Positions 33,845 to 42,441 of a stretch of DNA of 60,420 bases are shown here, in pieces (within the stretch, counting starts at the first letter, position 1; each line of letters starts with the position of its first letter). The notes under the pieces are model-generated. The model was not told the origin of the DNA and did not search any database. It worked only from the letters and a program-made list of their open reading frames with translations. This DNA is from Deltaproteobacteria bacterium. GTDB taxonomy: Bacteria; Myxococcota_A; Polyangia; Polyangiales; Sandaracinaceae. Position numbers and translations under genes: made by a program. Where the stretch lies: the NCBI GenBank assembly GCA_017303575.1, contig JAFLCL010000021.1, forward strand, positions 1 through 60,420, in the 5' to 3' direction.

Positions 33845-35083
33845 ATGATTGATGATGGTGTCGTGTGGGGCGGCGGGATCTCCGGAGTGCGCTTCGGAAT
33901 CCGCACGCCCAAGGGCCCGGTCGAGTCGGGCAGCACGCTCGTGGTGGAGCTGATCTGCGAGAACCGCTCGCCCACGCCCGTCTGGGTCTTCGGCTTCACG
34001 CCGCGCTACCCACGCTCGCTCCGCGTCTCGCCGCCCAAGCACGACCGTCCGTGGATCCGCGTGTCGTTCGGCGACGTGAACGTGCTCCATCCGCCCGAGG
34101 CGTTCACGCGCGTGCCGCCTTCGGGCTACGTGACGACGGGCCTCGATCTCTCGTTCGCCTTCGATCGTCGGGGCGCGGGCGTGTTCCCGATCGTCTTCGC
34201 GTACGACCCGGTGCGCGGCGCTGCAGGCATGCGCGCGTGGCACTCGCCCGATGCCGCATCGGCCTCGAGCGGCAGGGGCGAGCTCGTCGTCACGCGTGCG
34301 CGCTCGCTCGAGGAAGCAGGCATCGATGCGCGCCTCGAGAGCGAGCTCGATGCGCTGCTGGTCAGCGGGGATCCCTCGCTCGTCGAGCGCCTGCGCGCGC
34401 TCGGTCCCGGCGGCGCACGGTTCGCCGCACGACGCGTGGCCCGCATCCTCTCGCACGGAAGCGAGGCCGTGATGGGCTGGCGCGCGCTCGACGCGCTCGA
34501 GCTGCTCGGTCCCACCTCGCTCCCCGCGGTCATCGCGCTCCAGAGCGACCTCCCCCACGCTGCGACGGCGCTCCAGTTCGCGCAGGAGTGGCTCGCGTTC
34601 CGCACGGGTGCGCAGACACCTGCGGTGCACCTGCCCTTCGTGTCGGCGCTCGATCAGATGATCCAGCAGCCCGATCGACGCGGGAACTTCGTGCTGTCGT
34701 GGACCGCGTACGACTCACCCATCCACGGCTCGATGCGCATGGAGATCTTCGGCAACGGCGATCGCATCGTCGTGGTGCGCCCTGCGGGCGCTGCGGTCCC
34801 GTCCACGCGGCGCACGTCGCTCTCGCCCATGCACATGCAAGCGCTGCTCGAGTCGCTCCGCTTCTCGGGCGCGTGGCTCCTCCGGGCGCTGCGACGCGAA
34901 GGCCTGCCTGACGAGCCGCGTCCGGCGCTCGAGGTGCAGCTCCAGCTCGGCGAGCCGTTCACGCGACGCATCGGGATGTGGAACGGCGAGTGGCGACAGG
35001 GTCCGGGCTTCCGCCTCGCCGATCTGCTCGATCGCCTCGCGGCGCAGGTCACGCCGCAGTCGATCCCGCCTTCGCGCCAGTGA
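33845..35083 (+). CDS. Protein of unknown function
   Basis: The 412-residue product begins at ATG 33845 (MIDDGVVWGG). It has no signal peptide. The first 150 residues look like a beta-sandwich (GSTLVVELICENRSPTPVWVFG; GAGVFPIVFAYDP), the middle is helical with a HEAT-like feel (RFAARRVARILSHGSEAVMGWRALDALELLG), and the C-terminal part is mixed. I recognise no family. It is divergent from the metallophosphoesterase gene and meets the next gene stop-to-stop with 16 bp. Confidence 0.72.
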   Translation: MIDDGVVWGGGISGVRFGIRTPKGPVESGSTLVVELICENRSPTPVWVFGFTPRYPRSLRVSPPKHDRPWIRVSFGDVNVLHPPEAFTRVPPSGYVTTGLDLSFAFDRRGAGVFPIVFAYDPVRGAAGMRAWHSPDAASASSGRGELVVTRARSLEEAGIDARLESELDALLVSGDPSLVERLRALGPGGARFAARRVARILSHGSEAVMGWRALDALELLGPTSLPAVIALQSDLPHAATALQFAQEWLAFRTGAQTPAVHLPFVSALDQMIQQPDRRGNFVLSWTAYDSPIHGSMRMEIFGNGDRIVVVRPAGAAVPSTRRTSLSPMHMQALLESLRFSGAWLLRALRREGLPDEPRPALEVQLQLGEPFTRRIGMWNGEWRQGPGFRLADLLDRLAAQVTPQSIPPSRQ

Positions 35084-35099
35084 GCCGACGCGGGTCGCG

Positions 35100-35939
35100 C
35101 TACACGACCGGCGGCAGCTCGATGACCATGCCCTCGTAGGCGCACTCGGACTCGGGGAAGAGCTCGCGCGTGCGGCGCTCCTTCTCTCGCACGGCCGCGT
35201 CGTCCTGCGTCGGGTCGTGGTGGAAGAGGATGTAGCGCTTGGCGTTCGACGCCTTCATCAGCTCGACGCCCGCGACGAAGTGGGAGTGGCCCCACCCGAT
35301 CTTCGAGATGCCCGTCTTTCCCTCGTACTCTTCGGGCGTGTACATCGTGTCGTAGATCACGATGTCGGCGTCCTTGCAGAGCGCGACGAGTCGCGGGTCG
35401 GGCGCCGCACCGTGCTCGGTGTCGGTCGCGTACACGACCGAGCGCCCACCGACCTCGACGCGGTAGGCGAACACGCCGCCAGGGTGCGTGCCCGCGGCGT
35501 TGGTGATGCGCACGCCACCCTCGAGCTCGACGACCTCACCCTCGTGGAGGTCGTTGAAGCTCAGCGCGGCAGGCAGCTCGCGGAGATGCACCGGAAAGTT
35601 CGGCGTCTCCATCTGCCCCGCGAGCGCCGTCTCGACGGTGCCCACGATGTTCGCGCCGCCGTACATGTGGATCCTGTTCCCCTTCACGAACGCGGGCGCG
35701 AAGAACGGGAAGCCTTGGATGTGATCCCAGTGCACGTGGCTGAAGAAGAGATGCACGGTGCGCGGCATCTCCTTGAGGATCGAGTCGCCCAAGAGACGCA
35801 GCCCGGTGCCCCCGTCGAAGATGAGGAGGTGCTCACCCGCGCGCATCTCGACGCAGCTCGTGTTCCCTCCGATGCCCACCGTGGATGGGCCCGGCGTCGG
35901 AATGCTGCCCCTGACTCCCCAGAACCTGACGCGGAGCAT
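35100..35939 (-). CDS. Metallo-beta-lactamase-fold hydrolase
   Basis: The 279-residue product starts at ATG 35939, behind a GAGAGGG ribosome-binding site. It has VRFWGVRGSIPTPG at the N-terminus, the metal-binding HVHWDH motif (FFSHVHWDHIQG), a later GTHPGG His, the bridging Asp in VYATDTEH, and a final His in FHHDP. This is the group related to RNase Z/PhnP hydrolases, with a short helical lid. It would hydrolyse a phosphodiester or similar bond using two metals; the substrate is unknown. Confidence 0.9.
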   Translation of the reverse strand: MLRVRFWGVRGSIPTPGPSTVGIGGNTSCVEMRAGEHLLIFDGGTGLRLLGDSILKEMPRTVHLFFSHVHWDHIQGFPFFAPAFVKGNRIHMYGGANIVGTVETALAGQMETPNFPVHLRELPAALSFNDLHEGEVVELEGGVRITNAAGTHPGGVFAYRVEVGGRSVVYATDTEHGAAPDPRLVALCKDADIVIYDTMYTPEEYEGKTGISKIGWGHSHFVAGVELMKASNAKRYILFHHDPTQDDAAVREKERRTRELFPESECAYEGMVIELPPVV

Positions 35940-36065
35940 CCACCCTCTCTCGTTGGTGTGAGCGTCAGCAGAGTACGGGCAGCGAGGCGGCGCGGTCAAT
36001 TCTCTCCTGAGGTCCGTGGGAGCCGGGCGTGGACGGGCCCGCGATCGGCGATATGTAGGCGCCTC

Positions 36066-36848
36066 GTGAGCGTCGTTCGCATCCCGGGCGCCGAAGAAGA
36101 TCTGTTCCCGTGGCCGCGCGTCGCGGTGGCCGTCATCGTCGGCGGGGCCCTCGGCCTGGGGATCGCGTACTGGGGCATGGAGCGCGACCGGAGCGTCGAC
36201 GCCGATGCCGCGACCTCCGCGCCCGAGAGCGACATGGCGGTGGCCAGGCCCGAGGTCCTCGAGAGGCCCGAGGCTGCGACGGTGGTCGAGCAGACCGCGG
36301 CGGACCGTCCGGCGAGCGATCGACTGGAGGACGCAACGCAGCCCGAGCCCGACCTGGATGCCGGGGACGTGACCGTCAGCGCCCAGCCTGTCGAAGAGCC
36401 TGCGGAAGTGCCTATCGAAGAGCCCACGGAAGAGACTCCACACGTGGCGGCCGGGTCCGGCACGCCCGGCGTACCGACCGCAGCTCGCGTCGCGGTCCGG
36501 CGTGGCCGAGTCGCCTACCTCCGCTGCGAGGGTGTCCCGCAACGCGAGGGGCCCTTCCCCTGCCCGCGCGACGAGCCGCTCGAGGACGCCGTCTGGGACG
36601 CGCTCCGCACCGTCGAGCGGTGTGGCGCTCCGCCGCCGCTGGGCCAGGCCGACATCGTCCTCGACTTCGAGGGCGAGGCCGCCCCGACGATCCGCGCGCG
36701 CGACACGTTCCCCGCCGACACCACGCGGACCGACGACGCGGCGCTCCTGGCCTGCACCGCGGAATCGTTGGGGAACGTCACGAGCTCGCTCCGCCCGCGC
36801 CGCCTCGTCGTCTCGTTCCGCCTCACCCTCGACCCGGCCGCCGACTAA
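36066..36848 (+). CDS. Membrane-anchored protein with Pro/Glu-rich linker, unknown function
   Basis: The 260-residue product (GTG 36066) has one membrane helix at about 18-37 (VAVAVIVGGALGLGIAYWG), a long Glu/Pro/Ala-rich linker to about 135, and a C-terminal domain of about 110 residues with four Cys (YLRCEGVPQ, FPCPRDE, VERCGAPP, LACTAES). The spacing fits two disulfides in the periplasm. The C-terminal half resembles a TonB-type beta region in its length and pattern (ADIVLDFEG; LVVSFRLTLDP), but I cannot assign it. Confidence 0.72.
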   Translation: MSVVRIPGAEEDLFPWPRVAVAVIVGGALGLGIAYWGMERDRSVDADAATSAPESDMAVARPEVLERPEAATVVEQTAADRPASDRLEDATQPEPDLDAGDVTVSAQPVEEPAEVPIEEPTEETPHVAAGSGTPGVPTAARVAVRRGRVAYLRCEGVPQREGPFPCPRDEPLEDAVWDALRTVERCGAPPPLGQADIVLDFEGEAAPTIRARDTFPADTTRTDDAALLACTAESLGNVTSSLRPRRLVVSFRLTLDPAAD

Positions 36849-36892
36849 CTCCTTCTTCCACCACCAGAAGGTGCGTGCTAGCGTTCGGGCTC

Positions 36893-37171
36893 GTGGACGT
36901 CGTCTTGCGAAAGATGTCTCGCCCCACCGGCAGCCGGGGCGGCGCCAACGTGGTGGGCCGCGCCGTCGTCGGTCGTCTACTGCGCGCACCACGCAAGGGT
37001 GCGGTCCTCGTCATCGAGTTCCCCGACGGCCTGCACGAGTACGTGACCACCCCGGTCAAGCGCGTGTTCAAGGTCTGCGGCAAGGACATCTACTACATCC
37101 AGACCGCGAACAGCCGCTACCGCCTGGAGGTCCGCTCCGGCGAGCTCGACGCGCTCGAAGCGGTTCGTTAG
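36893..37171 (+). CDS. Small basic protein of unknown function
   Basis: The start is either GTG 36893 (92 residues) or ATG 36914; neither has a clear ribosome-binding site. The product is rich in Arg/Lys and has an N-terminal helix (ANVVGRAVVGRLLRAPRKG) and a beta-rich C-terminal half (AVLVIEFPDGLHEYVTTPV; DIYYIQTANSRYRLEV). No family is recognised. It sits 44 bp after the preceding gene and 6 bp from the convergent N-formylglutamate amidohydrolase stop. Confidence 0.6.
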   Translation: MDVVLRKMSRPTGSRGGANVVGRAVVGRLLRAPRKGAVLVIEFPDGLHEYVTTPVKRVFKVCGKDIYYIQTANSRYRLEVRSGELDALEAVR

Positions 37172-37177
37172 CCGCGC

Positions 37178-37990
37178 TCAGCGGAGATCGAGGCGCGCGA
37201 GCTGCACGAGCAGCGCGTCGAGGGTGTCGGTGAGCCGCGCGAAGCCGTCGTCGTCCGGCTCCGAGGTGCGCTCGTTCACGTAGAGCGCCCGGTTGAGCTC
37301 GATCTGCACCGCGTGCACGCCGTCGTGCGGTCGACCGAACTTCTGTGTCGTGAAGCCGCCCTTGTAGGGATCGTCGTGCCGCACGCTGAGCCCTGCGCCG
37401 CGAAAGCCCGCGTCGATCACGTCGAGCACGCGCGGGCTCGTGGTGCTGCCGCCGCGGCTGCCCGGCACCACATCGGCACGACGCGGCGCGCCGGGCCGTG
37501 TGACCGACGGCATCGAGTGCGCGCAGAGGATCAGCACCGTCCCGAAGAGCCGACGCTTGCGATCCACCTCGGCCTCGAGCGCCGCGTGGTAGGGCCGGTG
37601 GTAGCGCGCCAGGCGTGACTCGAGCTGCGCGTGCGGAAGCGGGGCGACGAGCGCCGGCTCGCCGGTCGTCGTCGTCCGCCACACGACGCCGCGACTCTGC
37701 GTGGGTCGAGGCCGGGGGTGATCGGGCACAACGTCGCGATCGATGTCGTCCTCGGCGCGGTTGAGATCGACGACGTAGCGCGACACGTGCGACACGAGCA
37801 GCGAGCAACCGTGCGTCGTGGCGCTCGCATACAGGCGATCGACGAACAGATCGGCGTCGCGCATCACGTCGGCGCGGCTCACGCGGAGTTGCGCGCGGAC
37901 GTCGTCGGGGATCGCGAGCCCAGCGTGGGGCACCTCGATCACGACGGGGCGCTCGTGGCCCGTCTGCCGCGACAACGTGAACGCCTTCAC
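37178..37990 (-). CDS. N-formylglutamate amidohydrolase-family protein
   Basis: The 270-residue product matches the FGase family: VVIEVPHAGLAIP, the DADLFVDRLY segment, VVDLNRAEDD, RYHRPYHAALE and the conserved ILCAHSMPS. These contain the His, Glu and Asp residues thought to bind the metal. The family hydrolyses N-formyl-L-glutamate to glutamate and formate in histidine degradation (HutG), but other hut genes are absent here. The substrate may therefore be another N-acyl amino acid. It is 4 bp from the next upstream gene's stop, so it may be the third gene of a small minus-strand operon. Confidence 0.87.
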   Translation of the reverse strand: MKAFTLSRQTGHERPVVIEVPHAGLAIPDDVRAQLRVSRADVMRDADLFVDRLYASATTHGCSLLVSHVSRYVVDLNRAEDDIDRDVVPDHPRPRPTQSRGVVWRTTTTGEPALVAPLPHAQLESRLARYHRPYHAALEAEVDRKRRLFGTVLILCAHSMPSVTRPGAPRRADVVPGSRGGSTTSPRVLDVIDAGFRGAGLSVRHDDPYKGGFTTQKFGRPHDGVHAVQIELNRALYVNERTSEPDDDGFARLTDTLDALLVQLARLDLR

Positions 37991-37994
37991 GCGC

Positions 37995-38225
37995 TCACCG
38001 GCCGCTCGGAACGACGCCTTCCTCCTGCATCCTGTCGAACGCAGACTCGCGCGAGATCTGCGCCTGGCGCGCGAGGTAGGTGAAGACGATGGTGCCGATC
38101 ACGAGGAAGAGGCCGAAGCCGATGGCGAACGGACGCCCGGAGATGCGACGCATGCGCGTGCTCGCCGCGCGGGGCGCGACGTTCGTGGGCGTCTCGTTCG
38201 TGGGGGCCTCGACCACGACGATCAC
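37995..38225 (-). CDS. Small single-helix membrane protein
   Basis: The 76-residue product starts at GTG 38225 in a GTGA overlap with the PIN-like gene's stop. It has a Pro/Thr/Ala-rich N-terminus, a basic patch (TRMRRISGR) and one membrane helix (FAIGFGLFLVIGTIVFTYLA), ending in a short acidic tail. Nothing is known of the function. Translational coupling suggests a role with the PIN-like protein. Confidence 0.65.
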   Translation of the reverse strand: MIVVVEAPTNETPTNVAPRAASTRMRRISGRPFAIGFGLFLVIGTIVFTYLARQAQISRESAFDRMQEEGVVPSGR

Positions 38226-38680
38226 TTCTTCTTCGGCGGAGGAGGAGGCGGCGGCGTCGTGGCCTCGAGCAGCCATGCCTCGGTCGAGAGGAACTGGATG
38301 CCATCGACCTCGGTCTTGTCCGCGAGGTCGGGGTGATCCGTCATGACGCGCTTCAGGCCCGCAGCCTTCGCCGACGCGACGAGGCCCTTGGTCCAGTCGT
38401 TCTCCTCGGTCTTGGTCTCCACGACCTCCACGAGACCCTTGATGAGGTCGACCTGCGCCTTGACGCTCTCGGCCTTGAAGCCTGGCGTCTTGCTCAGGAG
38501 GAGCTCGACCCAACGCAGCACCCACGTCGTGGTCTTCGGCTTCTTCTTCCCGGGACCGAGCACGCGGCGCGCGACCTGCTCCGGCGGCAAGCCCGGGGCA
38601 ACGGAAGCATTCACGAACACGTCGGGGCCGATCAACACGTCCACGCAGTCCTCCATCTCGAGTGAGATTCGCGGCAGCAT
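38222..38680 (-). CDS. PIN-fold-like protein
   Basis: The 153-residue product (ATG 38680, or ATG 38656) has a PIN-like layout. The N-terminal segment VLIGPDVFVNASV carries an Asp where PIN nucleases have the first catalytic Asp. The C-terminal segment LKRVMTDHPDLADK resembles the TxDxDL motif, followed by GIQFLSTEAWL. The tail is seven Pro and three Lys. PIN domains are Mg-dependent RNases, but the third and fourth acidic residues are not clearly placed, so activity is uncertain. No antitoxin gene is adjacent; the partner is a small membrane protein. Confidence 0.6.
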   Translation of the reverse strand: MLPRISLEMEDCVDVLIGPDVFVNASVAPGLPPEQVARRVLGPGKKKPKTTTWVLRWVELLLSKTPGFKAESVKAQVDLIKGLVEVVETKTEENDWTKGLVASAKAAGLKRVMTDHPDLADKTEVDGIQFLSTEAWLLEATTPPPPPPPKKK

Positions 38681-38784
38681 ATGCGCGCCACGCGCAGGAA
38701 TCGACCCCGACGTCACACGCGTTCGCAGGCCTCGCGCGGGCCGCTCGTGGCGCCTCGCAGAATTGCGCTAGATCCGGGCCGCTC

Positions 38785-40305
38785 ATGGTGAAGAACGTCG
38801 CGATCCTCGCTGCGCTGTTGCTCGTCGTCGGAGGCCTCGTGTGGGGTCTGTCGACGATCTCGGGCGGCACGGGCACGGCGCACCGCGAGGCGATCGAGCC
38901 CGAGGACGATCGACCGCCTCCCGAGCCGAGCACCGAGGAGGAGCGCCTGGCGCGTGCGGCCGAGCACGCGGCGATGCTGGATCGCGAGTGGCCGCTCCAC
39001 GGCCTCGTCACCGGCACGCAGCTCACGGTGCGGGCAGAAGCCGACAGCGAGTCGACGATCCTCGGCTGGCTGCGCCTCGGCGGTCACGTCCGGCTCCAGC
39101 GCGAGCCCGTGCAAGCGCCGGGATGTCGAAGCGGCTGGTACCGCATCCACCCGCGCGGCTTCGCGTGCGCCGGGCAAGGCATCGAGGTGAGCGACACGGC
39201 GCCCACCGACGAGCAGGTCGCGCTGGGGCCCGACCTCACGAGCCACCTCCCCTACCGCTACCTGTTCGTGAAGGAGCCGCAGGTGCCCGAGTGGTACCAG
39301 CTGCCCTCACGTGAGGATCAGCGCGCCGCCGAAGCGCACGCGCTGCGCTACGTGCAGTTCCTCCGCGATGGGCAGGAGCGCGCCGCCGAGCGCCTGCGTG
39401 CAGGCAACCTCCCGGGCGAGCCGCCCGCGCCGCGCGAGGTCGCGCGCTTCCTCGATCACGGCTTCTTCCTCGCGAGCAACGGCACCGAGGTGCGATCCCG
39501 TCGACGCTTCGTGCGCACGGTGCGCGGCACGTACGTGAAGGAAGCGCAGCTCGAGGAGCGCACGGGCGCGCAATTCACCGGCGTGGAGCTCGGCGTCGCC
39601 GACGAGCGCGGCCAGACCCTGCAGCTCCCGCTCGCGTGGGCGATCCGCACCGCGCGCCCGATGATGCGCGAGGTGCGCGGGGAGGCCTCGCGCATGGTGG
39701 ACGACGAGAGCCTCGAGCCCTACGAGCGCCTCGCGCGCGTCCCGTGGGTGCGTCGCGAGCGCATCGGCGATCAGGCCTACCACGTGATCACCGCCGCCAA
39801 CGGCGAGGAGCGGTACCTGCGCGACTGGTACCTCGCGATCGCGGAGCGACGGGATCCCCCGCGCGGCATCGACGACGACGAGCCCTGGGTGCACGTGGAT
39901 CTCAGCGCACAGACGCTCGTCGTCTACCGCGGCCGCGAGCCCATCTACGCGACGATCATCTCGAGCGGCCAAGAGGGCCACGCCACGCCCGTCGGCGAGT
40001 ACACCATCCGCCGCAAGCTCATCAGCGACACGATGGCCGATCCCGGATCGGACCTCGGCGACGACCGCTACCGCATCGAGGACGTTCCGTGGACGCAGTA
40101 CTTCGAGGGATCGATCGCCCTCCACGCCGCGTTCTGGCACTCGCAGTACGGCATCGTGCGATCGCACGGCTGCGTGAACATCGCGCCGCGCGACGCGCAC
40201 TGGGTCTTTCAGCACACGTGGCCCGAGGTGCCCGAGGGCTGGCACGGCGTCTCGACGGAGCGAGGCACGGGCTTCCGCGGCTCGCGCGTCATCGTCACCG
40301 AGTGA
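38785..40305 (+). CDS. L,D-transpeptidase (YkuD) with SH3b-type domain
   Basis: The 506-residue product starts at ATG 38785 with an N-terminal membrane/signal helix (VAILAALLLVVGGLVWG). An SH3b-like beta domain lies at about 70-130 (QLTVRAEADSESTILGWLRL) and the middle is about 200 residues of unknown fold. The YkuD catalytic domain is at about 370-505, with SSGQEGHATPVGEYTI and IVRSHGCVNIAP (nucleophile Cys463). L,D-transpeptidases make 3-3 peptidoglycan cross-links or attach proteins to the wall; the SH3b domain would bind the wall. It acts in the periplasm. Confidence 0.92.
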   Translation: MVKNVAILAALLLVVGGLVWGLSTISGGTGTAHREAIEPEDDRPPPEPSTEEERLARAAEHAAMLDREWPLHGLVTGTQLTVRAEADSESTILGWLRLGGHVRLQREPVQAPGCRSGWYRIHPRGFACAGQGIEVSDTAPTDEQVALGPDLTSHLPYRYLFVKEPQVPEWYQLPSREDQRAAEAHALRYVQFLRDGQERAAERLRAGNLPGEPPAPREVARFLDHGFFLASNGTEVRSRRRFVRTVRGTYVKEAQLEERTGAQFTGVELGVADERGQTLQLPLAWAIRTARPMMREVRGEASRMVDDESLEPYERLARVPWVRRERIGDQAYHVITAANGEERYLRDWYLAIAERRDPPRGIDDDEPWVHVDLSAQTLVVYRGREPIYATIISSGQEGHATPVGEYTIRRKLISDTMADPGSDLGDDRYRIEDVPWTQYFEGSIALHAAFWHSQYGIVRSHGCVNIAPRDAHWVFQHTWPEVPEGWHGVSTERGTGFRGSRVIVTE

Positions 40306-40321
40306 CCCGAGGAGTGATCGG

Positions 40322-40801
40322 ATGAGCGACAAGACGCGCGTGCTCTTCGTGTGCCTCGGCAACATCTGTCGTTCGCCCACCGCGGAGGCCGTGTTCGCGA
40401 AGCTCGTGCGCGACGAGGGGCTCTCGCATCGCTTCGAGATCGACAGCGCCGGCACCGGCGACTGGCACGCGGGCGAGCCCGCGCATCCGCCGACCCGCGC
40501 GACGGCCGCACGACGAGGCGCGCCGATCACACACCTCGCGCGGCAGGTCGTGCCCGAGGACTTCGATCGTTTCGATCACTTGATCGTGATGGACGCGAGC
40601 AACGCCACGAACCTGCGTCGGCTCGCGAAGAACGAGGCGCACCGCGCGAAGATCACGCTGTTCCGCGACTACGAAGAAGGCGCCGATCGCCAGGCCGGCC
40701 GTGAGGTCCCCGACCCGTACTACACGGGGCAATTCGAAGAGGTCTTCGACATCTGCGAGCGCGCCGCGAAGGGCCTCTTGGCCCAGATCCGCACGAAGTG
40801 A
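40322..40801 (+). CDS. Low-molecular-weight protein tyrosine phosphatase family
   Basis: The 159-residue product has the CX5R active-site loop CLGNICRS (Cys11, Arg17) at its N-terminus and the acid loop DPYY (131-134). Enzymes of this family remove phosphate from phosphotyrosine; some act on protein-bound ribulosamine 5-phosphate. The next gene starts inside its stop codon (GTGA) and encodes a fructosamine-kinase homologue, which favours the deglycation role. It is 16 bp downstream of the L,D-transpeptidase gene. Confidence 0.93.
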   Translation: MSDKTRVLFVCLGNICRSPTAEAVFAKLVRDEGLSHRFEIDSAGTGDWHAGEPAHPPTRATAARRGAPITHLARQVVPEDFDRFDHLIVMDASNATNLRRLAKNEAHRAKITLFRDYEEGADRQAGREVPDPYYTGQFEEVFDICERAAKGLLAQIRTK

Positions 40802-41688
40802 TCGCGATGGACGCGGCGCTCGCACGCGCGATCGAGAGCGCGCTCGGAGCGTCGATCGTTCGACACGCGGGCGCGCACGGAGGCTCGATCAACACGTGCA
40901 CCGTGGCCTCGCTGTCGGACGGGCGCCGCATCTTCGTGAAGACACGCGCGGACGCCGACGCCGAGACGTTCGCGATCGAGGCCGATGGGCTCGAGTGGCT
41001 TCGTCGGGGGCTGACTTCGGGTGTGGGCTCGCTGCTCCTCGTCCCCGAAGTGATGGCCGTGATCCAGTCGCCGCACGCGCTGGTGCTCTCCGCGTTCGAG
41101 CCCGGCGCGAGGACCCGCGAGAGCGACGAAGCGCTGGGACGCGGGCTCGCGCAGCTCCATGCGTCGCTGCCCGCCGATGCCTCTCATGGGTACGTCCGGG
41201 CCACCGATCTCGCGACGATCCGACTCGACAACACACCGACGAACGACTGGTCGAGCTTCTACGCAGAGCGTCGCCTGCTCCCGCTCCTCTCGCGCGCGGA
41301 GAAGCGCGGCATCGCGACGACGCGGATGAGGCGCGGCATGGAGCGTGTGATCGCACGCCTGCCCGAGCTCGTCGGTCCACCCGAGCGGGCCGCGCGTCTC
41401 CACGGTGACCTCTGGTCGGGCAACGCGTCGGTGGACGCATCGGGACGGCCCGTGATCTTCGATCACGCCGTGTTCGCAGGGCATCGCGAGATCGACCTCG
41501 CGATGATGCAGCTCTTCGGCGGCTTCTCGTCGCGCGTGTTCGCCGCGTACGACGAGGTCTGGCCCCGAGCCGACGGACGCGAGCGACGCGTGCTCCTCTA
41601 CCAGCTCCTGCCGCTGCTCGCGCACGTCGTGCTCTTCGGCGAGAGCTACGTCCGCAACGTCGAAGCGGCGCTCGCGCAGTACGCTTGA
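40798..41688 (+). CDS. Fructosamine/ribulosamine 3-kinase family protein
   Basis: The start GTG 40798 overlaps the phosphatase stop; ATG 40807 is also possible. The 296-residue product has an aminoglycoside-phosphotransferase-like fold: GGSINTCTVASL, ATP Lys48 in IFVKTRADA, catalytic HGDLWSGN (202-209) and IFDHAVFAGHREIDLAM, where the canonical family has an Asp-Pro-Ala. The Asp is kept, so it is probably active. The family phosphorylates protein-bound ketosamines so that the sugar is released, repairing glycated proteins. Confidence 0.88.
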   Translation: MIAMDAALARAIESALGASIVRHAGAHGGSINTCTVASLSDGRRIFVKTRADADAETFAIEADGLEWLRRGLTSGVGSLLLVPEVMAVIQSPHALVLSAFEPGARTRESDEALGRGLAQLHASLPADASHGYVRATDLATIRLDNTPTNDWSSFYAERRLLPLLSRAEKRGIATTRMRRGMERVIARLPELVGPPERAARLHGDLWSGNASVDASGRPVIFDHAVFAGHREIDLAMMQLFGGFSSRVFAAYDEVWPRADGRERRVLLYQLLPLLAHVVLFGESYVRNVEAALAQYA

Positions 41689-41694
41689 GGTCCC

Positions 41695-42441
41695 GTGCCG
41701 TTCCCCTACTTCGACTCGCTGTCGGCGAAGAACAAGCGCATTTACCTCGCGAGCGATCGCGTGAAGGAGATCGTCTTGCCGGAGGCCGCCCTGTCGGGAC
41801 TCGCGGTGAAGGTACGACGGCTGCGCGCTGCGCTGTCGCCCGGAGCGGGGGGCACCGCCTCCCACCGCAACACGGAGGCCGCGTGTCGCGAGATCACGCG
41901 CGCGATCTGCGAGTCCCTGTGCGTCGCGATCCCCACCGTGCGTGTTCACGAGGTGAGACCGACGGGCGACTACGGAGAGCTGCACGGTCTCTACACGCGC
42001 TGGGAGGATGGCCGCGCGAAGATCGAGGTCTGGATGCGCACCGCAGTGAACGAGCAGCCCGTCGCGTTCCGCACGTTCCTCCGCACGCTCGCGCACGAGA
42101 TCGGGCACCACCTCGACTACGTGCACCTCGCGCTCGCCGACTCGTTCCACACCGAGGGCTTCTTCTCGCGCGAGAGCTCGCTCGTGAAGCAGCTGCTCGC
42201 GGCCGTTCCTCCCGCGCGAGCGCCGAAGCGCGGCGAGAGAGACCTGCCGCCGCCCGACGAGTCCTCCGCGCAGAAGATGCTGCGGCTGCGCGCTCGGTTG
42301 GGCCTAGAGACACCGGTCGAGGCACGACGAGCAGCGCCGGACGACGCGACGGATCCCGAGGCGTCGGCGCCCCCACGGCGAGGGACGCAGCTCTCGTTGC
42401 TCTTCGTGTCGGAGGCCGGCTCCGAGTTGCGCGACTCCTGA
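41695..42441 (+). CDS. Cytoplasmic protein with HEIGHH metalloprotease motif
   Basis: The 248-residue product starts at GTG 41695, behind GAGG. The centre carries HEIGHHLD (134-141), the zinc-binding HExxH signature, in a helix after FRTFLRTLA. Residues 90-130 hold beta strands (YTRWEDGRAKIEVWMRT) like the region before HExxH in small metallopeptidases. There is no signal peptide; the C-terminal 60 residues are disordered. The likely third zinc ligand is not obvious. It immediately follows the deglycation pair (6 bp gap) and may be co-transcribed with it. Confidence 0.75.
   Translation: MPFPYFDSLSAKNKRIYLASDRVKEIVLPEAALSGLAVKVRRLRAALSPGAGGTASHRNTEAACREITRAICESLCVAIPTVRVHEVRPTGDYGELHGLYTRWEDGRAKIEVWMRTAVNEQPVAFRTFLRTLAHEIGHHLDYVHLALADSFHTEGFFSRESSLVKQLLAAVPPARAPKRGERDLPPPDESSAQKMLRLRARLGLETPVEARRAAPDDATDPEASAPPRRGTQLSLLFVSEAGSELRDS

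Noticed and set aside
38222..38680. Classical VapC toxin
   Set aside because: No antitoxin gene next to it and the middle acidic residues are not clearly placed; called only PIN-like.
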